From the NCBI GenBank assembly GCA_028139135.1, contig JAOINB010000002.1, positions 62,001 through 126,000 on the forward strand: a stretch of DNA of 64,000 nt, written 5' to 3'. Shown here in pieces: positions 57,508 through 64,000 of the stretch; the stretch's first letter is position 1, and every line of letters begins with the position of its first letter. The notes below the pieces were generated by a model, which was given only the letters and a program-made list of their open reading frames with translations, was not told the DNA's origin and made no database searches. A program made the position numbers and the translations under genes. This stretch comes from Betaproteobacteria bacterium (lineage in GTDB: Bacteria; Pseudomonadota; Gammaproteobacteria; Burkholderiales; Burkholderiaceae_A).

Positions 57508-59238
57508 GTGAAGATAACTAAACTTTCTCAAAAACTAATTGATCAGATTGCTGCAGGTGAAATTGTAGAACGACCAGCCTCGATTGTAAAAGAATTGTTA
57601 GAGAATTCAATAGATGCTGGATCTGATACAGTATCCGTAAAAATTTTTGAGGGTGGGTCAAGGTTAATAATTGTCTCGGACAATGGTACTGGAATTCAAA
57701 AAGATGATTTAGTTTTAGCAATCGAAAATCACGCCACAAGTAAGATATCAACACAAGAGGACTTACAAGAATGTAACAGCCACGGTTTCCGCGGTGAAGC
57801 CTTAGCGGCAATAGCATCGGTGGCAAATGTAAAAATACGCTCCAAAGTAAAACAATCAGAGAACGCGTTTGAGTTGATCAAAACTAGTGGGGATTGGGAC
57901 ATCTTCTTATCGCCAGGCGATAACGGTACTGATATTATCGTTGAGGACCTGTTTCACAACGTTCCAGCCCGAAAAAGATTCCTCAAAAACAATACAACTG
58001 AATTTAAGCATTGCCAATCGATTTTTACTCAATTAAGCCTTGTATACCCTGGTATTGAATTCAGCCTTTTTCATAACGGTAGGGAAGTTTTGCTCCTCAG
58101 AAAATCCTCAGGGCTGGGTAGATTTGCAGAGATCTTTGACCTTAAAGAAGAGCAAGTCAAAGTTACTACTAAACAGTTTGAAGACTTAAAAATAGATTTA
58201 TTTATTTCGACTAACCATGAAGCTAGCAAAACCGTTCCTTTTTTTGTTTACGTTAATAAAAGACCGATAAAAAATCCAACAGTTTCCTCCGCAATAAAGA
58301 ATGCTTTTAAGAATCGAGTTCATGAACTTCATAAACCATATTTACTTATATTTATAACCATCCCCAATCAATTTATTAATTTCAATGTACATCCCAACAA
58401 AAAAGAAGTCCACTTTAAGAATACTAGTGCTGTTTATACAGCAGTATACTCAGTTATTTGTGACTTGCTATCATCAAACGATCCTAGCGAGAGAAGGAAT
58501 AAATTAATCTTCTCTAATTCAAAATTAGGATATGGAAATAATATCGAAATAAAACGTCAAGTTGATTTGAATTCGTCAACAAAAAATTACTTGTTTCCAA
58601 AACTCGAACAAGTTTTTTCCAACCCGTCGCTTTTAGAAGGAACGAGCAAAAACAATTTTGAATATGAGTTAGGTTATCCAATCGGCCAACTAAATAATAC
58701 CTATATACTCGCCCAAAATACTAAAGGGCTTCTTATTATCGACACGCATGCGGCGCACGAAAGAATACTGTTAGAGGAGCTAAAAAAGAATAAAAACCTG
58801 GGATATTCCCAAAAGTTAGCTATTCCTGAATGCATTGACTTTGATGAAGGTAACCTAAAGTTATTTAAACACCGTATAGAAATCATTAATCAGTATGGAT
58901 TTCAGGTAAAAATAGTTGGTGAAACAACTCTTATCATCGAGGGAATACCAGAAATTTTAATCGGTAGAAGATATACAGTTGCTTTGCACGATATATTAGA
59001 GGGAATTGTCGGTTTGGAATCCGTATCAAGCATTGCAGAGACTGTTGATGAGATCTTGGGAAATATTGCTTGTAAATCCGCAATAAAAGCTAACCGGAAA
59101 TTGACTATAACGGAGATAGAATACATTTTAAGAAAAATTGAATCGACAACGAATGGAGGCATTTGTAATCACGGTAGACCAACCTGGATAGAGCTATCAA
59201 TGAAATCTCTGGATAAGCTTTTTTTTAGAGGTAAATAG
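57508..59238 (+). CDS. mutL: DNA mismatch repair protein MutL
   Basis: MutL couples MutS recognition to strand incision. The 576-aa protein (GTG start at 57508) has the GHKL ATPase motifs ELLENSIDAGS, SDNGTGI and NSHGFRGEALAAI, the transducer domain with YVNKRPI, and a C-terminal domain with DTHAAHERILLEE, matching the nuclease motif DxHA(x)2E(x)4E, together with ACKSAIKAN and CNHGRPT. This suggests an endonuclease-competent MutL. It lies between the amidase and miaA genes. Confidence 0.96.
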   Translation: MKITKLSQKLIDQIAAGEIVERPASIVKELLENSIDAGSDTVSVKIFEGGSRLIIVSDNGTGIQKDDLVLAIENHATSKISTQEDLQECNSHGFRGEALAAIASVANVKIRSKVKQSENAFELIKTSGDWDIFLSPGDNGTDIIVEDLFHNVPARKRFLKNNTTEFKHCQSIFTQLSLVYPGIEFSLFHNGREVLLLRKSSGLGRFAEIFDLKEEQVKVTTKQFEDLKIDLFISTNHEASKTVPFFVYVNKRPIKNPTVSSAIKNAFKNRVHELHKPYLLIFITIPNQFINFNVHPNKKEVHFKNTSAVYTAVYSVICDLLSSNDPSERRNKLIFSNSKLGYGNNIEIKRQVDLNSSTKNYLFPKLEQVFSNPSLLEGTSKNNFEYELGYPIGQLNNTYILAQNTKGLLIIDTHAAHERILLEELKKNKNLGYSQKLAIPECIDFDEGNLKLFKHRIEIINQYGFQVKIVGETTLIIEGIPEILIGRRYTVALHDILEGIVGLESVSSIAETVDEILGNIACKSAIKANRKLTITEIEYILRKIESTTNGGICNHGRPTWIELSMKSLDKLFFRGK

Positions 59239-59242
59239 ATCA

Positions 59243-60199
59243 GTGGCCAGTAAAATTTTATGCATCACCGGACCCACCGCATCCGGGAAGTCAAAGCTTG
59301 CTATGCGTTTATGCAAAATAAAAAAACAAAGCAACTTTCAAATTATTAGCATGGATTCTGCGCAGATATACAAGGGGGTAGACATATCATCTGCAAAACC
59401 TTCAAAGACAGAACTTTTAGAGGTACCCCACCACCTGGTAGACATCTGCGATCCCACAGAGACATACTCTGCTGCACGTTTTTTGAAAGATACAAAAAAA
59501 CTTATAAAAAAAATTACCGATAATGGTGGGACTCCTCTAATAGTAGGGGGTACTATGATGTACTTACAGAGACTGATCCATGGAATAGCAAGAGTACCGA
59601 AAATCCCAGATAATGAAAAAATCCTAGTTGAAAGTGAAGGCAAAAGAATTGGATGGGATCGTATGCATGAAAAACTAATAAAAATAGACCCGGACGCTGC
59701 GCAAAGGATAAATAAAAATGATTCCCAGCGAATAATGCGTCAACTCTCAGTTTGGTATTCTACTGGAAGAACTTTATCATATTGGCAAAAATTGCCCAGC
59801 TATGAGGGTCTGAATGACAAGGTCCGTGTTATAGCACTGGTGCCGGACTCTAAACAGGAGTTAAAAGCTAATATCAATACTAGGTTAAATTCTATGATTA
59901 ACGAAGGAATGCTAGAAGAGGTTATCAAGTTGAAGAATGACGCTGGTTTGACCCAAACTAGTCCATGTGGACGACTTGTTGGTATCCGTCAGGCTATGGA
60001 TTATATCGAAGGTAGGATTACATTTCACCAATTTGTTAATCAAGCGGAGTTTGCAACTCGTCGACTCGCTAAACACCAACTAACGTGGCTTTCAAAGTTA
60101 GAAAATCTAACAATAATTAAGGCTTTTTCAAAACCACTATCTCAGCTAATCTCTATTTGGGACTCTGATCCTGATTTTGACTTAACGACGCCTAAATAA
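59243..60199 (+). CDS. miaA: tRNA dimethylallyltransferase
   Basis: MiaA prenylates A37 of tRNAs reading UNN codons. The 318-aa protein has the P-loop GPTASGKS at residues 10-17, SMDSAQIYKGVDI with the catalytic aspartate, VPHHLVD and VGGTMMYLQRL, and LVGIRQAMDY. Start is a GTG at 59243, four bases after mutL. The 3' end overlaps convergent purM by 58 nt. hfq, the usual next gene, is absent at this place. Confidence 0.95.
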   Translation: MASKILCITGPTASGKSKLAMRLCKIKKQSNFQIISMDSAQIYKGVDISSAKPSKTELLEVPHHLVDICDPTETYSAARFLKDTKKLIKKITDNGGTPLIVGGTMMYLQRLIHGIARVPKIPDNEKILVESEGKRIGWDRMHEKLIKIDPDAAQRINKNDSQRIMRQLSVWYSTGRTLSYWQKLPSYEGLNDKVRVIALVPDSKQELKANINTRLNSMINEGMLEEVIKLKNDAGLTQTSPCGRLVGIRQAMDYIEGRITFHQFVNQAEFATRRLAKHQLTWLSKLENLTIIKAFSKPLSQLISIWDSDPDFDLTTPK

Positions 60200-61218
60200 A
60201 CAGCCTCCTCCCCCGTATCTTCTATTAATGCTGATATCCGTTCGACTGCCTCTTTTTTGACCACCAAGGTCATTCCAATTCCCCCATTAAAAACGTTAAA
60301 AAATTCCCTATTGTTTATACCTCCTTCTTTTTTAAGCCACTCCATTAAGGGAGGGATAGGAAAATTTGAAGCGCCCAATAAACATTTATACTGTTTAGGA
60401 ATCGACCTTGTGATATTACCTAATGGCCCTCCCCCCGTAATATGAGCAATCGCATGAACCTCTGAAAAAGCTTCACTCAAAACATTAGAGATGCAATTTA
60501 CATAAATTTTAGTGGGTTTCATAATCAAATCTAATAGTGGTTCAGACTCTAAACTAAGCTTGTAATCCATTCCCAGGTGTAAATAGTCACGCCCAAAAAC
60601 ATTTTCGAGTATTACCCTAACCAATGAATATCCATTGCTGTGCAAACCACTAGACTTTATTCCTAAAACAACATCTCCTTCACGAACATTTTTTCCATCA
60701 ATTATTTTCTCCTTTTCAACAATGCCAACGGTAAACCCAGCTAAATCATATCCACCAGTTTCATACATTCCTGGCATTTCCGCCGTTTCTCCTCCCAACA
60801 ACGAACAATTTGCCATAGTACATCCTTGGGATATTCCCTCAATAATCTCTGCCGCGGTTTGGATAGATAACTTTCCGCATGCGAGATAGTCTAGAAAGAA
60901 AAGTGGCTCGGCACCCATCACAGCTATATCATTTACGCACATCGCAACTAAATCAATTCCGATAGTCGAGTGCTTCCCAGTATTTAATGCAATTATTAAC
61001 TTCGTTCCAACGCCATCTGTTGAAGACACCAGGGTGGGATTTTTATATCCTCCCGAAAGAGCAAACAAACCAGCGAATCCTCCTAAATTGTCTAAAACTT
61101 CCGGCCGCCTGGTTTTATCCGCAAGAGGTTTTATCTTACTTACAAGGCTTTCCCCGGCTGCTATATCTACTCCTGCATCCCTGTATGTAATCCCTTTTTT
61201 TTTCAAGTTGATGCTCAA
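60142..61218 (-). CDS. purM: Phosphoribosylaminoimidazole synthetase (AIR synthase)
   Basis: PurM closes the imidazole ring in purine synthesis using ATP. The 358-aa protein has the characteristic YRDAGVDIAAGESLV at the N-terminus, ALSGGYKNPTLVSSTDGVGTKL, GGETAEMPGMY and HITGGGPLGN. It is transcribed away from hda, an arrangement known from Pseudomonas and relatives. The C-terminal 19 codons overlap the miaA 3' end. purN is not adjacent. Confidence 0.96.
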   Translation of the reverse strand: MSINLKKKGITYRDAGVDIAAGESLVSKIKPLADKTRRPEVLDNLGGFAGLFALSGGYKNPTLVSSTDGVGTKLIIALNTGKHSTIGIDLVAMCVNDIAVMGAEPLFFLDYLACGKLSIQTAAEIIEGISQGCTMANCSLLGGETAEMPGMYETGGYDLAGFTVGIVEKEKIIDGKNVREGDVVLGIKSSGLHSNGYSLVRVILENVFGRDYLHLGMDYKLSLESEPLLDLIMKPTKIYVNCISNVLSEAFSEVHAIAHITGGGPLGNITRSIPKQYKCLLGASNFPIPPLMEWLKKEGGINNREFFNVFNGGIGMTLVVKKEAVERISALIEDTGEEAVYLGVVKSKSGSESQIEIS

Positions 61219-61248
61219 TTAAATTTTAATTGGTATAGTTTAACTGAT

Positions 61249-61977
61249 ATGCAGGTATTTAAGTCAAAAGATAAATTTCTTCAATTTACCCTAAAATTGG
61301 AATCTTCTGAGAAGTTTTCTTTAAAGCAAGGTATAACAACAACCAACGAAAATACATTAGAAGCTCTGAAAAGATTCAGTATGCTGGAAAGGCAATCATC
61401 CAAGACCTTCTACCTATGGGGCGAAAAAGGATCGGGAAAAACATTTTGGCTCAGATCATGGCATGAAGAAAAAGAGGGGGATTCTGTTTATATCGATAGT
61501 CGAGTAGATGGTCAATTCGTCCCAAAAAAAAATAATTGGTTTTTGTATGTTGATAATATCGAAAACGCTGATAAAAGAATCAAAAGTAGGTTATTTGAGG
61601 AACTTATCAATCAACACATTACCAATAATAGGTTTGTTTTTGCGAGTAGAATAAACTTAAAGAATCTTAAAAATTTAAATTTTAGAGAAGATTTTATTAG
61701 CAGATTAAAGCAAGGATTGGTTTACCGTCTCGACGAATTACCAGATGAGGAGAAGAAAAATGCCCTCAGGGTTCATATTCACAATCTGGGATGGATAAAA
61801 TCCTCATCTAGCTCCGCCTATGATAGTCTTATAGATTACATGTTGACTCATCTTCCACGTGAACTTGGGACATTGAGATTAGCGTTAGATAAGCTAAATG
61901 AAGTTGCTGTAAAACAAAAAAGAATTATCAGTTTAAGATCAATAAAGCATGTTTTAGAAGAATATGATATATACTAA
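61249..61977 (+). CDS. hda: DnaA-related regulatory ATPase Hda
   Basis: Hda stimulates hydrolysis of DnaA-bound ATP after initiation. The 242-aa protein resembles the DnaA AAA+ core: LWGEKGSGKTFWLRSW with the P-loop at residues 58-65, FLYVDNIENAD as Walker B, an arginine-finger region and a lid ending LPRELGTLRLALDKL. It has no DNA-binding domain IV, unlike DnaA. The N-terminal clamp-binding motif is less clear. Position between purM and an HAD gene fits gammaproteobacterial hda. Confidence 0.85.
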   Translation: MQVFKSKDKFLQFTLKLESSEKFSLKQGITTTNENTLEALKRFSMLERQSSKTFYLWGEKGSGKTFWLRSWHEEKEGDSVYIDSRVDGQFVPKKNNWFLYVDNIENADKRIKSRLFEELINQHITNNRFVFASRINLKNLKNLNFREDFISRLKQGLVYRLDELPDEEKKNALRVHIHNLGWIKSSSSSAYDSLIDYMLTHLPRELGTLRLALDKLNEVAVKQKRIISLRSIKHVLEEYDIY

Positions 61978-62644
61978 TCTTGCTCTTTTTGATTTAGATC
62001 ATACATTGATTCCCGGGGATAGCGATCTTTTATGGACTAACTTTCTCGTTGCAAAGAAACAGATTGAAAAGGTCAATACACGGTTAAGCGATAGATTTTT
62101 TGCCCAATATAAAAATGGCACCCTCAATTTAAATGAATTTTTGGAATACCAATTAAAACCCTTAAAAGTAATTGAAAAAAATTCTTTGCTTTCCTTGAGA
62201 GAAGAATTTGTTCATGAAAAGATCAAACCAATTATCTGTCAAGAAGCAAAAGAGTTGGTATATTCACACTTAAAAGCAGGCCATCTTTGTGCGTTAGTTA
62301 CAGCGACAAATGAGTTTATTACTGAGCCGATAGCGGAAATATTCGGATTTCATAAACTAATTGCAACCTTAGTTGAAAAGGATAGTCAAGGAGAGTACAC
62401 CGGTCGATCGTATGGTGTTGCAAGTTTTCAAGAGGGGAAAATAATAAGAGTAAAGGAATGGCTTAATAGTCTTCATCTTAACTTTCATGATTTTGAAAAG
62501 ACTTTTTTTTATTCTGACTCTGTTAATGATATTCCTCTTTTAGAAACTGTTACAAACCCGATCGCTACAAACCCCGATGATGTTTTGCATAAGCATGCTG
62601 ATAGACGTGGGTGGCAAATAATTAATATCTTTGACAATGCTTGA
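61964..62644 (+). CDS. HAD-superfamily IB hydrolase (phosphoserine phosphatase-like)
   Basis: The 226-aa protein has HAD motif I ALFDLDHTLIPGDSD with nucleophile Asp10 and acid Asp12, motif II VTATNEF, and motif III/IV YSDSVNDIPLL, with a helical cap between I and II. This is the subfamily IB seen in SerB-like and lipid-phosphate phosphatases, often next to pcnB in gamma- and betaproteobacteria. The substrate is unknown. It overlaps hda by 14 nt and pcnB by eight. Confidence 0.88.
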   Translation: MIYTNLALFDLDHTLIPGDSDLLWTNFLVAKKQIEKVNTRLSDRFFAQYKNGTLNLNEFLEYQLKPLKVIEKNSLLSLREEFVHEKIKPIICQEAKELVYSHLKAGHLCALVTATNEFITEPIAEIFGFHKLIATLVEKDSQGEYTGRSYGVASFQEGKIIRVKEWLNSLHLNFHDFEKTFFYSDSVNDIPLLETVTNPIATNPDDVLHKHADRRGWQIINIFDNA

Positions 62645-63977
62645 AAGGTTGTTTGGGCTCTTTTCGAAAAAGCAGTTTTCCTCTATTGAGAGCTCAGCTT
62701 TACACTTACAAAAGGAATCGATTTCTCATCCAGCGCTAACAATAATAAGAAAACTTAAAAGATCTGGTTGGGACGCATTTATTGTTGGCGGGGCCGTAAG
62801 AGATCTTTTGTTGAATGTCAAACCAAAAGATTTTGATATTGTCACAAATGCCAGTCCACATGAAATTAAGTCTCTCTTTAGACGATCAAGAATAATTGGA
62901 CGACGATTTCGAATAGTACATGTTTACATTGGAAATGAGACTATTGAAGTTTCTACCTTCAGAAAACCCAATGTATCAAGCTCATTGGATTCTTATGGGC
63001 GTATCTTGAGAGATAATGTTTTTGGGAGTATTGAGGATGATGTTAAAAGGCGTGATTTAACCATTAATTCACTCTACTATGACCCTGTCTCTGAAAGGAT
63101 TCTGGACTACCACGATGGTATTTCTGATCTACAAAAGAGAGAGATAGTGGTAATTGGCAAGACAAAAGTGAGACTTATTGAGGATCCTTTAAGAATAGTT
63201 AGAATCATCCGAATTGCAGCAAAACTTGATTTAATCATACCGCTCAAATTGAAAAATGTAATGCGAAGCTCTGGTATTTTATTAGAGAATATACCAAAAG
63301 CTAGGCTTTCTGACGATCTACTGAAAATGTTTGTTAGTGGAAAGTCTCTGCAAGGATTTAATTACATTTTGGAGTTAGGTTTGGATAAACATATTTTTCC
63401 AAATCTTGACCTGTTTTCTTCAGAAAAAAAAAAGGGTCACACGAACCTTAAAAAGGATGGTTTTATCTATTCTGCATTAAAAAACCTTGATTTTACAGTC
63501 AATAATAATCGGACAATATCGATCAGCTTTATTTTTGCTGTTTTGTTTTGGGAAAAAATAAGTAGACTTAAAATGAGCTATGTTGAGCAGGGTTTTTCAG
63601 ATTATGTTGGTATGCAGAGGGCAATTAGCGAAACTATACAAGTTATAAATCAACATTTTTACTTTCAGAGAAAACATATTGCTGGTGTTAGAGAGCTCTG
63701 TCTCCTGCAGGGTCGATTTAATAAGTTTCTGGGAAAATCTCCATTTTCCCTCATTCGACACGCAAGATTTTACAGTGCTTTTAAACTCCTAGAGCTAAGG
63801 GTTAAATTAAATGAGGTTAAAATAGAGACTGTGGTTTGGTGGGGTAAATTTCATAAATGCACAGATAGTGAAAAAGTACATATGATAAATGTTATGAGAG
63901 GTAAAACTGGGCAACGAAGGTCATACAAAAAACGTAGAGGAAAAAAGCTATCTACCACCAAAATAGAGAAACTATGA
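62637..63977 (+). CDS. pcnB: Poly(A) polymerase I
   Basis: PcnB adds poly(A) tails that promote RNA decay. The 446-aa protein has the nucleotidyltransferase signature AFIVGGAVRDLLLN with DFD at residues 65-67, RRFRIVHV, RRDLTINSLYYDP and EDPLRIVRIIRIAAKL, which distinguish it with its N-terminal extension from CCA-adding enzyme. The ATG at 62637 is used; a TTG two codons upstream is open. The C-terminus is very basic (KTGQRRSYKKRRGKK), as in PcnB. Confidence 0.93.
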   Translation: MLERLFGLFSKKQFSSIESSALHLQKESISHPALTIIRKLKRSGWDAFIVGGAVRDLLLNVKPKDFDIVTNASPHEIKSLFRRSRIIGRRFRIVHVYIGNETIEVSTFRKPNVSSSLDSYGRILRDNVFGSIEDDVKRRDLTINSLYYDPVSERILDYHDGISDLQKREIVVIGKTKVRLIEDPLRIVRIIRIAAKLDLIIPLKLKNVMRSSGILLENIPKARLSDDLLKMFVSGKSLQGFNYILELGLDKHIFPNLDLFSSEKKKGHTNLKKDGFIYSALKNLDFTVNNNRTISISFIFAVLFWEKISRLKMSYVEQGFSDYVGMQRAISETIQVINQHFYFQRKHIAGVRELCLLQGRFNKFLGKSPFSLIRHARFYSAFKLLELRVKLNEVKIETVVWWGKFHKCTDSEKVHMINVMRGKTGQRRSYKKRRGKKLSTTKIEKL

Positions 63978-64000
63978 ATATTGAAGGCTGGATTAATAAA
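63974..64000 (+). CDS. Start of a gene after pcnB (probably folK), cut by the window end
   Basis: An ATG at 63974 overlaps the pcnB stop as ATGA and opens nine codons (MNIEGWINK) before the window ends. In gammaproteobacteria pcnB is usually followed by folK (hydroxymethyldihydropterin pyrophosphokinase), which is the expected identity; the visible residues are too few to confirm it. Confidence 0.4.

Overview
The window is a low-G+C (high-30s percent by eye, not computed) bacterial chromosome segment carrying a nearly complete anoxygenic photosynthesis gene cluster (PGC) from the left edge to about 35.8 kb. Housekeeping genes in a gammaproteobacterial arrangement follow on the right: tRNA-Ile2/rpoD/dnaG/rpsU/tsaD, then tsaE/amidase/mutL/miaA, purM/hda and pcnB. 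The synteny, the Hda homologue and the aerobic-type regulation suggest a marine aerobic anoxygenic phototrophic gammaproteobacterium. That placement is inference; there is no 16S gene here.

Region 1 (1-9 kb, minus strand): bchF-N-B-H-L-M, an overlapping operon for the early committed bacteriochlorophyll steps; bchM runs off the left edge. Region 2 (9-12.2 kb, plus): an AerR/PpaA-type B12-binding regulator, the PpsR/CrtJ repressor and crtA. Region 3 (12.2-17.2 kb): crtD and crtC facing crtB and crtI. Region 4 (17.3-21.3 kb, plus): bchG, an orf428/PucC-family carrier, bchP and a TspO-like gene. Region 5 (21.4-29.8 kb, minus): the superoperon bchC-X-Y-Z-pufB-orf79-pufA-pufL-pufM, then an azurin gene where pufC is often found. 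Region 6 (29.9-35.8 kb): crtE-crtF (minus), bchO (plus) and bchI-bchD (minus). With crtA, C, D, E, F, B and I all present, the carotenoid end product should be of the spheroidene/spheroidenone or (keto)spirilloxanthin type.

Region 7 (35.8-47.2 kb): a small membrane protein, a LON-domain protein, ChaN, ApaG, an AttH-like secreted lipocalin hydrolase with an FtsX-type ABC transporter, a secreted trypsin-TPR protein, two unknown secreted proteins, and a SoxYZ-like carrier with a double metallo-beta-lactamase protein (quinoprotein relay). Region 8 (47.2-64 kb): the core housekeeping genes.

Regulation is unusually legible. TGT-N12-ACA palindromes (PpsR/CrtJ operators) or one-mismatch versions sit, mostly in pairs 7-9 bp apart, upstream of bchF/aerR, ppsR, crtI/bchG, bchC and crtE/bchO. 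In several cases they coincide with recognisable -35/-10 elements, so one redox/light-responsive repressor encoded in the cluster probably controls all of it. The most unusual points are a small membrane-protein gene wedged between the two LH1 genes, an azurin replacing pufC, a near-duplicated operator cassette in front of ppsR and bchG, a plsY without a standard start codon, a fused quinoprotein-relay hydrolase abutting a tRNA, and a lysine-rich extension of RpoD. No intergenic stretch exceeds 300 bases, and no IS element, CRISPR array or rRNA was seen.
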